The notes under the pieces are model-generated. The model saw nothing but the letters and a program-made list of their open reading frames with translations. It did no database searches and had not been told where the DNA came from. Positions 45,614 through 53,535 of a stretch of DNA of 64,000 nucleotides are shown here, piece after piece. This stretch comes from Lewinellaceae bacterium. Lineage in GTDB: Bacteria > Bacteroidota > Bacteroidia > Chitinophagales > Saprospiraceae. The DNA lies in NCBI GenBank assembly GCA_020636195.1, contig JACJYH010000004.1, positions 62,001-126,000 on the forward strand, read 5' to 3'. A program made the position numbers and the translations under genes. Position 1 is the stretch's first letter; every line of letters starts with the position of its first letter.

Positions 45614-46977
45614 TCTTTTGATTTCTCTCTAATTTCTCTTGCTATGTCTTCAAATATTCGTTTGCCTAAGTTCAAAGGAATTGCTGCTTCTGCGTGTGCT
45701 GAAACTAACGGTGAAACAGAATTTGGGTATCTACTTGAAACGAGTTGGTCAAGTAAATTCATAACATCAGCTAATCTTGTAAATTGGTCTGGATTTGCCG
45801 TATCCAAGTTTCGCTGGTATTCATTGAAGCAAGCTACAACAGGAACAATTTTTTGACCTGATGCTGCTTTGTAAAATAGTTTTCTTCCAAAATAGGTGTC
45901 TTGTCCGTATGGTTTGGGACTTTCAGAAAAAATGATATTTCGTTTTATATAGCCATCATTTAAGAGTTGTGCAGATTGTTTCGGAAATTTATCTGTTATA
46001 CCGTCTTTGGTTGTGTCAATTTCAATAAAGTGATTAAAAAAGGTTCCTGATTTTTCAATTCCAATTATTAAAAGGTCTTGTCCGTTTACTTTCCTTTGAA
46101 GGTCATTTAGTCGGGTTAATTCGTGACTAATAACTTTCGTCAACCAAGATGAAGTGCTGAACACAGCTAAAGGGCCATCCATTATAAAAGCAACTCTCCG
46201 AAGTGTTGCTAACCAACCTTTGCGTTCAAATGCTCTTAGAATGTGAACAAGCCAAAGTTTTTCAAGAGTGGACATTATTTGCCCGAACATTTCACCATTG
46301 CTCCCGCCTGGGTTCATAAGTTCGTGCAAACGCAAAGCATCAGTTGAGAAAAGCGGCTCATTTGAATGAGGACAAGTATATTCCCCATAGTCATAGGTCA
46401 TTTCTTCTTCAACTCCTTCAATTGGGCTTCTTGGCAAATTTCTTTCTTGAAAATGTTCACGTTTTATTCTAAAAAGATGCTCGTATGTGTCAAGCAAAGT
46501 TTCTCCATCTGTGAAAATTGTGTTGTTTAGTAACTCTTCAAACAAAGCTCTCCTTAAAGAAGCTTTGGCATTCTTCTCTGTATCAAGTATGACATTACAA
46601 CCGGGGAAAACACTTTCAATGGTTGATGCTTTTTCGGTCTCACGAAATTTCTTTGGTTCTACAAATTCCTTTTTTTCTAATTCACCTATAAGTTTTAGGT
46701 CAATCAGAACAGATGCGATTGTTATGTAGCCAAATTCAGCACCGGGAAACCCGTTTTCTGCTTTTGCAGCTAAATTACTTCCGTCAATAGCAAGAACTAA
46801 ATCAGGTTGTAAGGTGCTTTCAGTCAAATCGGATTTGTTGACTATTGACCCTTCAAAGTCTTCTGTTTCTTCTTCCTGTTGCCTTATTTTAAGTCGGTAT
46901 TGAAGTGCTTTAACTTTTTCACTATCAAGTAACCGTCTCAAAGGCTCGTAACTGGCAAATTCTCCTTCAAAACTCAT
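45610..46977 (-). CDS. Cassette 7: NurA-domain nuclease
   Basis: 455 residues. The NurA fold is recognised from LVLAIDGSNLAAKA near residue 62 (first acidic metal site) and AFIMDGPLAVFS near 267 (second), with LLIIGIEKSGTFFNHF after it. NurA is a 5'-3' exonuclease/endonuclease that in archaea works with the HerA helicase in end resection. Bacterial NurA-HerA pairs turn up in defence islands. It is translationally coupled to the methyltransferase and lies 11 bases behind the HerA gene. Confidence 0.82.
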   Translation of the reverse strand: MSFEGEFASYEPLRRLLDSEKVKALQYRLKIRQQEEETEDFEGSIVNKSDLTESTLQPDLVLAIDGSNLAAKAENGFPGAEFGYITIASVLIDLKLIGELEKKEFVEPKKFRETEKASTIESVFPGCNVILDTEKNAKASLRRALFEELLNNTIFTDGETLLDTYEHLFRIKREHFQERNLPRSPIEGVEEEMTYDYGEYTCPHSNEPLFSTDALRLHELMNPGGSNGEMFGQIMSTLEKLWLVHILRAFERKGWLATLRRVAFIMDGPLAVFSTSSWLTKVISHELTRLNDLQRKVNGQDLLIIGIEKSGTFFNHFIEIDTTKDGITDKFPKQSAQLLNDGYIKRNIIFSESPKPYGQDTYFGRKLFYKAASGQKIVPVVACFNEYQRNLDTANPDQFTRLADVMNLLDQLVSSRYPNSVSPLVSAHAEAAIPLNLGKRIFEDIAREIREKSKE

Positions 46978-46988
46978 ATGATAGTGTG

Positions 46989-49094
46989 TTAAACTTCAAA
47001 CCTGTCCACCTGAACAGGAATGACAAATAGGTTACTTAATGTTTTTACTCTTAAAAACCCTTTATCTTGGGCTCTTCTTATGGATGGTTCAAAGTCTGCA
47101 AAGTCGTAATACTTGCAAAGTTCTTTTGTCTCATCTGTGTTGTTCAAGTGACTAATAAACCAATTTGCAGTGTTTTTTAAGATGTTCTTTTGAATACTGC
47201 TCACTTCTTGTGTAGCGTATACCATTCCAATTCGATACTTAGAACCTTCTTTTGCAGTCCTTACCCAAATGTCAGACAAATCTAAATCATTGCCTGCGGG
47301 TAAAATATTATGGGCTTCTTCAACATAGACCAAAATTTCAGGAATGTTAGTTTCGCCTTGAACGAATTTTCTTTGATTTTCTTTGAAAATCTTTGTCATT
47401 ATTCTAGTCGCAGAAGATTTATTGAGTTCGGGTTCTCCACTTGATTGGTCAATTATTACCAATTTACCTTGAACAAGGTGGTTGTAAATATCTTCTGCGT
47501 AATCACTTGTTGTGTCGGCACTATGTTGTTCTGCCGCTTTACCGATTTTTCTTGTACCGTTGGGATATTGAAAAATGCCAATGATTTTTTTCAAATCTTC
47601 ATCAGCCCATCTGTCGCCTGAACCATTAGGACGACTTACATAAGCATTTTCAAATGTCGTGTAATTGCTGCTACTGTCTCGAATGAATTTATCTAATGCT
47701 TCAAAAGCGTTAGCAAGTTGACCCCAAGCAGGATTTGGATTTGAGAATACTTGTGCTGCTGAAACATACTCAGGGGTTGGTGGATTATTATTTCTTCCTG
47801 TTTGAAGGGCAGTAATCAAGTCTTGATTAAATAGCCCCCTTGTGCTTGCCCTTAAACTTGGTGGAACTTGAAAACCTGCTCTGGCTAATACTGAACGATA
47901 GGCTAACAATCGTCTGTTATAACGTGTAGTTGCACTTCGGTCATTTGGGTCAGGTTCATCAAAACTTACTTGGCAAAATTGTTTGATGTAATTAGTGCTA
48001 TCTTCTGATAAGATGCTATCAATTATACTTTTTCCAATCTGTGTATTACTTGTTTCAAAGAAGTTTAGAAGCATTAAGGTTCTTTCAGGGTCATTTGGAT
48101 GTCTTGTAATACCGTAGGTGACAACTTCATTTGCCTTTACTCCATTTGGTAAAAGCTGCCAAACATTTTTTAGAGCGGAATTATTGTCCTGCACATTTTC
48201 ATTTGCATACTCACCATTTGGGTCAAAAATAATTTGCCCTATTCGTAGTGGTCTATCATCTGGATTTTCATTTGTTCGTAATTCAAATACTGATTTGGCG
48301 ATAATTTTTGTAGTGTTTGATTTACCTGTTCTAGTCATACCGAACAATGCGGATTTTTGAGATAGCAAGTCCGCAGGGTATATAAAAACAGGAACATCAT
48401 CTACTTGCTGATACTTACGATTTGTTGAAGCGTAACGAACAAATCCAAGTTTCACTCTCTCTGTGTTTCCGTATTTCTCTGTGTGAGCCTGAATGCTTGA
48501 CGGGTCAGCATAATTTACGATTTGTTCAAGTGCTTTTCCGTTTGGCTTATATACTTTCAATCCCCTGTTTGGGTAGTAATTTGAAATGTCGCTACCAAAC
48601 TTTAGGTTTAGTGGAGCTTCACCATTGTGTCCATTTTCTTCGAGAAAGAATGTTCCAATAATTCGACATTGAACCCCCGCAAAACCAAGAATGTTTTTTG
48701 TTCGCAAGTCCATCGAACCTGCATCATCCCAATGTTTTTCAGTTTCTCCGCTTATTCTTTGAGCCGTTTCAACTCTTATCCTTTCAGCTTCTTTGTCTTG
48801 TGGCAAAGCTGCTGCATCCATTATCCGCAAAAGAACAAATGAAGCATCTTCCTTTTTAAAGTCAATGTCTGTTTTGCTCGGGTCAACTCGTGTCGCAATT
48901 AGAAAACTTAAACTTGGTATTCCGCCAACTTTTTCTCTGTAAAAGTCGTGAATGATTACCCTTGCTGTCTCGTAGTTGATAGAGTAGATGTCACCAACAT
49001 ACTGGTCTGCTTGAATAAGCTTTTGAAACCATTGTTGGCTTTCAACCTGCTTGTCATTTTCTCGTCTGGAATTAAGTCCTTGTTCTATGCTCAT
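46989..49094 (-). CDS. Cassette 7: HerA-type (DUF87) ATPase
   Basis: 701 residues. An N-terminal beta-barrel-like HAS domain (~30-170) precedes a RecA-like ATPase of the FtsK/HerA class: Walker A SALFGMTRTGKSNTTKI near residue 253, Walker B EILVYVEEAHNILP near 587, then the arginine-finger region RIGMVYATQEVSSIQ. It should form a hexameric DNA-translocating motor that feeds DNA to NurA. It is the first gene of the 4.76-kb cassette and lies 69 bases inside its opening core site. Confidence 0.85.
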   Translation of the reverse strand: MSIEQGLNSRRENDKQVESQQWFQKLIQADQYVGDIYSINYETARVIIHDFYREKVGGIPSLSFLIATRVDPSKTDIDFKKEDASFVLLRIMDAAALPQDKEAERIRVETAQRISGETEKHWDDAGSMDLRTKNILGFAGVQCRIIGTFFLEENGHNGEAPLNLKFGSDISNYYPNRGLKVYKPNGKALEQIVNYADPSSIQAHTEKYGNTERVKLGFVRYASTNRKYQQVDDVPVFIYPADLLSQKSALFGMTRTGKSNTTKIIAKSVFELRTNENPDDRPLRIGQIIFDPNGEYANENVQDNNSALKNVWQLLPNGVKANEVVTYGITRHPNDPERTLMLLNFFETSNTQIGKSIIDSILSEDSTNYIKQFCQVSFDEPDPNDRSATTRYNRRLLAYRSVLARAGFQVPPSLRASTRGLFNQDLITALQTGRNNNPPTPEYVSAAQVFSNPNPAWGQLANAFEALDKFIRDSSSNYTTFENAYVSRPNGSGDRWADEDLKKIIGIFQYPNGTRKIGKAAEQHSADTTSDYAEDIYNHLVQGKLVIIDQSSGEPELNKSSATRIMTKIFKENQRKFVQGETNIPEILVYVEEAHNILPAGNDLDLSDIWVRTAKEGSKYRIGMVYATQEVSSIQKNILKNTANWFISHLNNTDETKELCKYYDFADFEPSIRRAQDKGFLRVKTLSNLFVIPVQVDRFEV

Positions 49095-49162
49095 ATAATT
49101 ATTTTGATCATTACAATTTGATATAATGCATACTCATTTTTTCTTTTTTGCATAAGCGATAA

Positions 49163-49193
49163 CAATTAGATTGCCGCAATCTTGCGCCAATCT
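49163..49193 (-). other. Core site and att-like hairpin, copy 1
   Basis: On the minus strand AGATTG-G-CGCAA-GA-TTGCG-G-CAATCT folds into an 11-bp stem, then AATTG^TTATCGC opens the HerA cassette. The copy at 51322-51352 is identical up to the cut point. It may be the attI or a stripped attC. Confidence 0.6.
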
Positions 49194-49238
49194 CGGATAT
49201 AAAAATGTGCCTTTTTGTTACCATAATTGTTTGATATA

Positions 49239-49246
49239 CAAATGTA
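49239..49246 (-). promoter_or_regulatory. Outward -7 box (TACATTTG) in 345-bp unit, copy 1
   Basis: TAnnTTTG match on the minus strand, pointing into the HerA cassette, between the integrase stop and the core site. It is a candidate cassette promoter (Pc). No -33 was evident. Confidence 0.4.
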
Positions 49247-49257
49247 AATATATCCAT

Positions 49258-49507
49258 TCATATATCTAAATTATCTAAGGGGGATTTTACATCTTTTTTC
49301 ATTTTGTCAGTGATATGAGTGTAAATAGCTGTAGTCTCTGGCAAATTATGTCCAATTAACTCTTGAACAATTCTGATATCTACACCACCTATAAACATTT
49401 GCACTTTGCTTCCAGTGTCGTTGAACACCGTATTTTTAAAAGCTCTATTGGTATTTGTGTAGCTCCGCCATGACTTTCGTTTAGGGCCATAGTATATACG
49501 GCTTAAT
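49258..49507 (-). pseudogene. Integron integrase (intI) 3' fragment, copy 1
   Basis: The translation begins at RIYYGPKRKSWRSYTNTNRA and ends with GVDIRIVQELIGHNLPETT, AIYTHI and DVKSPLDNLDI. This is the C-terminal catalytic end of a tyrosine recombinase with the LIGH box and active Tyr; the VKSPLDN tail matches the SPLD tail of integron integrases. The expected RHSxATHLL catalytic region is missing and replaced by FNDTGSKVQMFIG, so it is inactive. It lies in the same orientation as the cassettes. Confidence 0.7.
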
Positions 49508-50673
49508 GTTAGTGGCAGTGCTTCTTTTAGTGTTGCTTAAATCTTTCAAAAGTCTGCCAATATTTGTCTTTGTAAATGTCATATTCTATTTCAAATCTGT
49601 CGCCATATTTTTTCTGTATTTCATATAACGTTTTTGATACTTTTCTAAAATCTTTGCAAGCAAAATAAATATCTCTTTCATTACTGGCTGTCTGTCTGCC
49701 AATATTTAAATTTCCATCTTTGTCTTTTAGGGAAAGCATAATTTCATCTTCAATGCTTCCCAAAAGTTCATAGTCAGCGTTATTGGGCATTCCATTGTTT
49801 TTGCTTCCATCATATTTTAGTGTCATAGCTGCAAGCCAAGGGTGTGATGCTTTTCTGTCCCATTCCAATAAGTTTGTATTGATAACAGCAAGTAAAATAT
49901 TACCACTTTCTAACTCGGCTTCCATCATTGAATATTCGTCATTTTCAGTATCGTATCTCACACCGTTATATTTTTCTACAAATTCCTTTTGTCGCCAATT
50001 TAAAAAATCTTTGAGTTTTTCAATTGACACAAGTTCTTTCTTGGCTTCGCTTTTTGCTATTACTTGTAAGTTGTCAATGTTATTTACAAAATCAAGTTCT
50101 CCTAAGTAATTATCTAAAAAAATGTAAGTCCCATTAATTATTTGCTGTCTATTATCATCATTCATATCATTGTGAATAATACAAATATCAATTTCGTCTG
50201 GATAATTTGGCAAGTCGTTAGAATAAAAATATAAATTCTCCGAGTTAAACTTTAATCCTGCCATTTCAATAGAAACATCTTCAATATTCAATGCTGGCTT
50301 TAATGCAGTAAACTTCCAACCATTAATATTGGGGGCAGAAGCAACAAGCTCTTCAATGAATACAATATTTTTTGTGTTTCCGTCTGCCGTCAAAACCAAT
50401 TCAACTGTGTTTTCGTCAAACATTCCCGTTAAATAGAAATATCCCTCTTTTAGTTCTCCGAGTTTAGGTGATAATTTGTCAAAAAATCCTTTCTCAATGT
50501 TTTGTCTGCTCTTAACAATATCATAAAAGTCTTTTTCATTATTTTGGAACCAAGTCCAAAAGTCATCATAGCTTTTGATTGGTTCGTCTTTCTTTCGGAA
50601 GATATTTTTTAGAAAACTCATATGTCTCTCAAAGTATTTTAATTTTTTAGGAGTCTGTTAGCCTTGCCACCAA
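49508..50673 (-). other. Cassette 6 body with its core sites
   Basis: Opens with TTGGTGGC (site B) at 50673 and closes with GCCACTAAC at 49508-49516, eight of nine bases complementary. It contains the DUF695 gene. Confidence 0.7.
49527..50621 (-). CDS. Cassette 6: DUF695 domain protein
   Basis: 364 residues. The C-terminal ~140 residues (LLAVINTNLLEWDRKASHPW, then MPNNADYELLGSIEDEI, and DIYFACKDFRKVSKTLYEIQ) match the DUF695 family. The N-terminal ~220 residues (EKDFYDIVKSRQNIEKGFFDKL) are a second domain often found fused to it. Neither has a known activity; no signal peptide, so cytoplasmic. DUF695 proteins turn up in accessory contexts and beside immunity-type genes. Confidence 0.75.
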   Translation of the reverse strand: MSFLKNIFRKKDEPIKSYDDFWTWFQNNEKDFYDIVKSRQNIEKGFFDKLSPKLGELKEGYFYLTGMFDENTVELVLTADGNTKNIVFIEELVASAPNINGWKFTALKPALNIEDVSIEMAGLKFNSENLYFYSNDLPNYPDEIDICIIHNDMNDDNRQQIINGTYIFLDNYLGELDFVNNIDNLQVIAKSEAKKELVSIEKLKDFLNWRQKEFVEKYNGVRYDTENDEYSMMEAELESGNILLAVINTNLLEWDRKASHPWLAAMTLKYDGSKNNGMPNNADYELLGSIEDEIMLSLKDKDGNLNIGRQTASNERDIYFACKDFRKVSKTLYEIQKKYGDRFEIEYDIYKDKYWQTFERFKQH

Positions 50674-50738
50674 CGTTTAGTATAAGAAGCGTAGCCTGCC
50701 GATAGGCGGCTATGATTTCATATACATTGTTGTAGCAC
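50666..50738 (-). other. attC site B (73 bp)
   Basis: Read on the minus strand: R'' GTGCTACAAC, L'' TGTATA, an inner hairpin AGCCGCC/GGCAGGCT, L' CTTATAC, then TAAACG^TTGGTGG. The last cut is between 50673 and 50674. The inner stem has an unpaired base. Confidence 0.78.
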
Positions 50739-50805
50739 GTTTTTTTATTTTATATTTTCAAAGAATTCAGTCGGATTTCTTAAAAATCTGTCCGCGTCTG
50801 AATCT

Positions 50806-51297
50806 TTAATTAATTTCGCTAAAATTTTTAATTTTCGGTTCGCACAAATTCCCTTTGTCGTCCATTAAAATCCATTCGTTTCTCTCGCATAAATCCAACA
50901 TTGATTTTATAAAAGTCAGAGTTGAGTCGGTCAAGTCAGTTCGAAATCGGAAATCCTCAATGTAATTTTCTTTGTCGTTAAAATCTATGCTCAAATCGTG
51001 GTCAAATTCCGCTTTTTCCGTTTTCCAACTCGTTCCGCCATTCCATTCCGCACGAGTGATTATTTTGTCAATGTCCTTTCTCAATTCAACAATATCAATT
51101 TTAATTCCTTTCCACCATTTTGTTGAAATCGCGTCTTCAAATTCGGGTTCTGGTGCGTCATTTAATTCCATATCGTAGTTTTCCCAATACTTTTCCCATT
51201 CAGCGTGTTTAATTTCGAGCTGTTTTGGTATTCCGCCATATTTTTCTTTAATCGGCTTTTTTGGAAGTACAAATGTCAGAAATTGGTTTATTGCCAT
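50806..51297 (-). CDS. Cassette 5: hypothetical protein (163 aa)
   Basis: 163 residues, acidic and Trp-rich (HAEWEKYWENYDMELND, KWWKGIKIDIVELRKDIDK). It has no signal peptide or membrane segment and resembles small immunity-type or SMI1/KNR4-like cytoplasmic proteins in composition only. It is the sole gene of a 648-bp cassette whose opening GTTGTAGCAC and closing GTGCTACAAC are perfectly complementary over ten bases. Directly upstream lies the second copy of the 345-bp unit with its promoter. Confidence 0.6.
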   Translation of the reverse strand: MAINQFLTFVLPKKPIKEKYGGIPKQLEIKHAEWEKYWENYDMELNDAPEPEFEDAISTKWWKGIKIDIVELRKDIDKIITRAEWNGGTSWKTEKAEFDHDLSIDFNDKENYIEDFRFRTDLTDSTLTFIKSMLDLCERNEWILMDDKGNLCEPKIKNFSEIN

Positions 51298-51321
51298 TGG
51301 GTTTTATTAAATGTGCTACAA

Positions 51322-51352
51322 CAATTAGATTGCCGCAATCTTGCGCCAATCT
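51322..51352 (-). other. Core site and att-like hairpin, copy 2
   Basis: Identical hairpin to 49163-49193, followed by G^TTGTAGCAC, which opens cassette 5. Confidence 0.6.
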
Positions 51353-51397
51353 CGGATATAAAAATGTGCCTTTTTGTTACCATAATTGTTTGATATA

Positions 51398-51405
51398 CAA
51401 ATGTA
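51398..51405 (-). promoter_or_regulatory. Outward -7 box (TACATTTG) in 345-bp unit, copy 2
   Basis: Same sequence and position as in copy 1, pointing into cassette 5. Confidence 0.4.
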
Positions 51406-51416
51406 AATATATCCAT

Positions 51417-51666
51417 TCATATATCTAAATTATCTAAGGGGGATTTTACATCTTTTTTCATTTTGTCAGTGATATGAGTGTAAATAGCTGTAGTCTCTGG
51501 CGAATTATGTCCAAGCAACTCTTGAACAGTTCTGATATCTACATCACCTATAAACATTTGCACTTTGCTTCCGGTATCGCTGAACACCGTATATTCAAAA
51601 GCCCTTTTGGTATTTGTGTAACTCAGCCTTGACTTTCGTTTAGGGCTTTAGTATATACGGCTTAAT
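51417..51666 (-). pseudogene. Integron integrase (intI) 3' fragment, copy 2
   Basis: Same fragment as at 49258-49507. The first ~180 bp (stop codon side, promoter and hairpin) are identical to copy 1, and about 17 differences are scattered in the remaining ~160 bp, including a stop codon (TAA) early in the frame. Both 345-bp units start right after a closing core (GCCACCAAC here) and end at a G^TT cut. Confidence 0.7.
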
Positions 51667-51678
51667 GTTGGTGGCAGA

Positions 51679-52269
51679 TTAATATTTTTTCGGTTTAATA
51701 ATTTCTTTTAATTTCTCTTTGTCGTCTTTATATGTTTCAATTTCTCCAATGTTTGACATTGTATATGAAAGCAAAGTGGTGTTTGAATTGTCAATTCTAT
51801 TTTCTTGTTTTGCTTTATAGTTTCTGTAAATATAAATTGGTGTCTTGAAAAATCCCCAAGGAATTCCCCACCAACCAAGTAACGCAGTTGATAGCATTGC
51901 GTTATTGTTTTTCTTGTCTAAACAGTCAGGACAAGCAATTGTCGGTTCAGTTCCATAAGTTGTAAAGATGATAAAACTTTTTATTGTATGAGAAATTGTC
52001 CCATTTAATTTGTCGTGAGTGTTACCACAAATAGGACAAGGTAAATCTCTTAATAATGTTGAATATTTTTCAACTTCTTCAATTGCGTATTCTTTGTTTT
52101 GTGCAATTGCACCTTTTAAAATGTCAGCATTAAGATTTCGCTTTTTGATTTCATTTTCTATAATTACAAATACTTCTGGTCGAAGTCCACGAGCATCAGT
52201 TGTTGCTATTCTAATGAGTTCATTGTCTGACATTCTTTGATAATTTTCTTCTATGATTTTGATGTCCAT
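51679..52269 (-). CDS. Cassette 4: zinc-ribbon membrane-associated protein
   Basis: 196 residues. The N-terminal helical region (YQRMSDNELIRIATTDARGL) is followed by a four-Cys zinc ribbon (CPICGNTH near residue 77, CPDC near 113) and a Trp-rich hydrophobic segment (LSTALLGWWGIPWGFFKTPIY) that may sit in the membrane. This layout occurs in many Bacteroidota proteins of unknown function. The cassette opens with TTGGTGGC at site D and closes with GCCACCAAC at 51667-51675, a perfect nine-base match. Confidence 0.65.
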   Translation of the reverse strand: MDIKIIEENYQRMSDNELIRIATTDARGLRPEVFVIIENEIKKRNLNADILKGAIAQNKEYAIEEVEKYSTLLRDLPCPICGNTHDKLNGTISHTIKSFIIFTTYGTEPTIACPDCLDKKNNNAMLSTALLGWWGIPWGFFKTPIYIYRNYKAKQENRIDNSNTTLLSYTMSNIGEIETYKDDKEKLKEIIKPKKY

Positions 52270-52323
52270 TTTATAATGATTTTTATTCAGTAATTCTCAT
52301 CTTGGAAACTGTTTAGATAAATT

Positions 52324-52392
52324 GCCACCAACGGTTTATATTGACGTCATTTTTGGCGATAGCAAAAATGTCGTTCAATACTGTGTTATGGC
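52324..52392 (-). other. attC site D (69 bp)
   Basis: Read on the minus strand: R'' GCCATAAC, L'' TATTGA, an extra A, CGACATTTTTG, loop, CAAAAATGACG, TCAATA, TAAACCG^TTGGTGGC. It has a long stem with one extrahelical base. Cut point between 52331 and 52332. R'' abuts the stop of the 57-aa gene. Confidence 0.8.
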
Positions 52393-52566
52393 TTAGTGAT
52401 TCTTCTCTTTTTTCTTTATCGCTTCAATTTCTTTTAAGAGATTTCTTCCTTCAAATTTTTTAGCTATAAGGTCTGTTTTCTCTTTGAAAATATCTAAGTT
52501 TTCAAACTTATCTAATGCCGGATTATACTTTGAATTTGATTTATTTTCTTTGATTTTTGTATTCAT
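52393..52566 (-). CDS. Cassette 3: small Lys/Glu-rich protein (57 aa)
   Basis: Frame MNTKIKENKSNSKYNPALDK through to IEAIKKKEKNH, stop directly against the attC. It begins two bases after the stop of the DUF6934-like gene, so the two are cotranscribed. A short, charged, helical partner like this resembles an antitoxin or an accessory subunit, but that is conjecture. It is too short to stand out in routine gene calling. Confidence 0.6.
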   Translation of the reverse strand: MNTKIKENKSNSKYNPALDKFENLDIFKEKTDLIAKKFEGRNLLKEIEAIKKKEKNH

Positions 52567-52568
52567 TA

Positions 52569-53012
52569 CTATCTTTTTTGAATTAAAAATCCATTATAGG
52601 ATACATTTTTCTTAAAACGTTCAAATTGGTCTTCAAGTTCCCCATAAACATCAAAGTCGATTGTTATTTGTTCAATAAACTTATTGATACTTATCTGATA
52701 CAACCTTGTTCTACTGCCAGTGCTTCCTTTTAAATATACTGTCGCATGAGGATGTTCTTCAAAAAAATCATAAATAGTCATTGCTACTGTAGCAAGAACT
52801 TTATCAGTATCGCCATTATTGGAGACGACTAAATCATCTAACTCTCCAGTTTCAATGTTCTTATCTCCAAAACCAAGATTGAATATCTCAATTTGGTTTG
52901 GAAATGGAACATATTTAACAACTTTGACGATGTTTCCATTTATACCGTTTGAAATAAATTCAAAATACTTTGAACCGATACTGCTTTCAATTTCATATCT
53001 TTCTAAATCCAT
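52569..53012 (-). CDS. Cassette 3: DUF6934-like protein
   Basis: 147 residues with the pattern YEFISNG-I--VKYV, FNLGFGDKN, SNNGDTDKVLATVA and GSTGSRTRLYQ that I associate with DUF6934, a Bacteroidota family of small accessory proteins usually encoded next to a ~60-residue protein. No signal peptide; cytoplasmic. It has a TAnnTTTG box 40 bases upstream, so this cassette brings its own promoter. Its opening core (GTTATGGC) is missing, so the cassette is truncated on that side. Confidence 0.6.
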   Translation of the reverse strand: MDLERYEIESSIGSKYFEFISNGINGNIVKVVKYVPFPNQIEIFNLGFGDKNIETGELDDLVVSNNGDTDKVLATVAMTIYDFFEEHPHATVYLKGSTGSRTRLYQISINKFIEQITIDFDVYGELEDQFERFKKNVSYNGFLIQKR

Positions 53013-53051
53013 TATACTCCTTCAGTACCTTAAACCTTTGGTCTCCGACCA

Positions 53052-53059
53052 CAAAGATA
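53052..53059 (-). promoter_or_regulatory. -7 box (TATCTTTG) for the cassette 3 gene pair
   Basis: Perfect TAnnTTTG match on the minus strand, 40 bases before the ATG at 53012. Confidence 0.5.
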
Positions 53060-53517
53060 AGCATTCCACTTCGAAGTTCTAATAGATTTATGGTGTTTTA
53101 CCCTTTGGTGACTAATTGCTTTTTCAAGACTTTTCCCTTTATATCAGTTATATCACTTCTGTATCTGTTTATAATGCAATTGTTATTTCATTTGTGGTAT
53201 GATTTGGCCACTATATGACTCGTAAGCATGAAAAACTACTACTAAAACCTTTGAATTCAACACGCATAAGAGATTGGGAATTATCAAAGGATCTGACGAT
53301 ATGTACATGATAATAGGCAAATTTTGTTTTCATCCCGTAGGATAAATCAATTCAGCGGGGTGAATATCTAGTCCCGCTACCATGACTGACCGAACTCGAA
53401 GAGTGAGGTACGACAGTACTTCAAGTGAAGGAACTGCGAAAGCGGGTGGGTCGGGTTCAACTGGGTTTTTTCCGATAATGTCGGAACTTGGCTTACAGCC
53501 ACGACGAAAACTTAGTT
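53060..53517. other. Gene-free 458-bp stretch with a structured RNA-like right half
   Basis: The left part (53060-53330) shows no gene. From about 53340 the plus strand becomes G-rich and hairpin-rich (GAAGAGTGAGG, then AAGTGAAGGAACTGCGAAAG, CCGATAATGTCGG, GGCTTACAGCC), unlike the AT-rich surroundings. This resembles the domain I-II region of a group II intron, which would agree with the two intron ends in the array; no reverse transcriptase remains. The opening core of cassette 3 was probably lost here. Confidence 0.35.
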
Positions 53518-53527
53518 GTTACCTGCC
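53518..53527 (-). other. attC site E, R'' core only
   Basis: On the minus strand GGCAGGTAAC closes cassette 2. It matches the opening core GTTACCTACC at 54102-54111 in nine of ten bases when reversed. L' and R' of this site cannot be found. Confidence 0.5.
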
Positions 53528-53535
53528 GTTTGTTG

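Noticed and set aside
44486..49094. Assignment of the HerA-NurA-methyltransferase genes to DISARM, BREX or DndFGH
   Set aside because: The hallmark partners of those systems (DrmB/DrmC helicase set, PglZ, DndBCDE) are not present; only HerA, NurA and one methyltransferase are encoded.
49163..51666. The duplicated 345-bp unit considered as an insertion sequence pair making a composite transposon
   Set aside because: There is no transposase, no terminal inverted repeat and no target duplication; both ends coincide exactly with cassette core sites.
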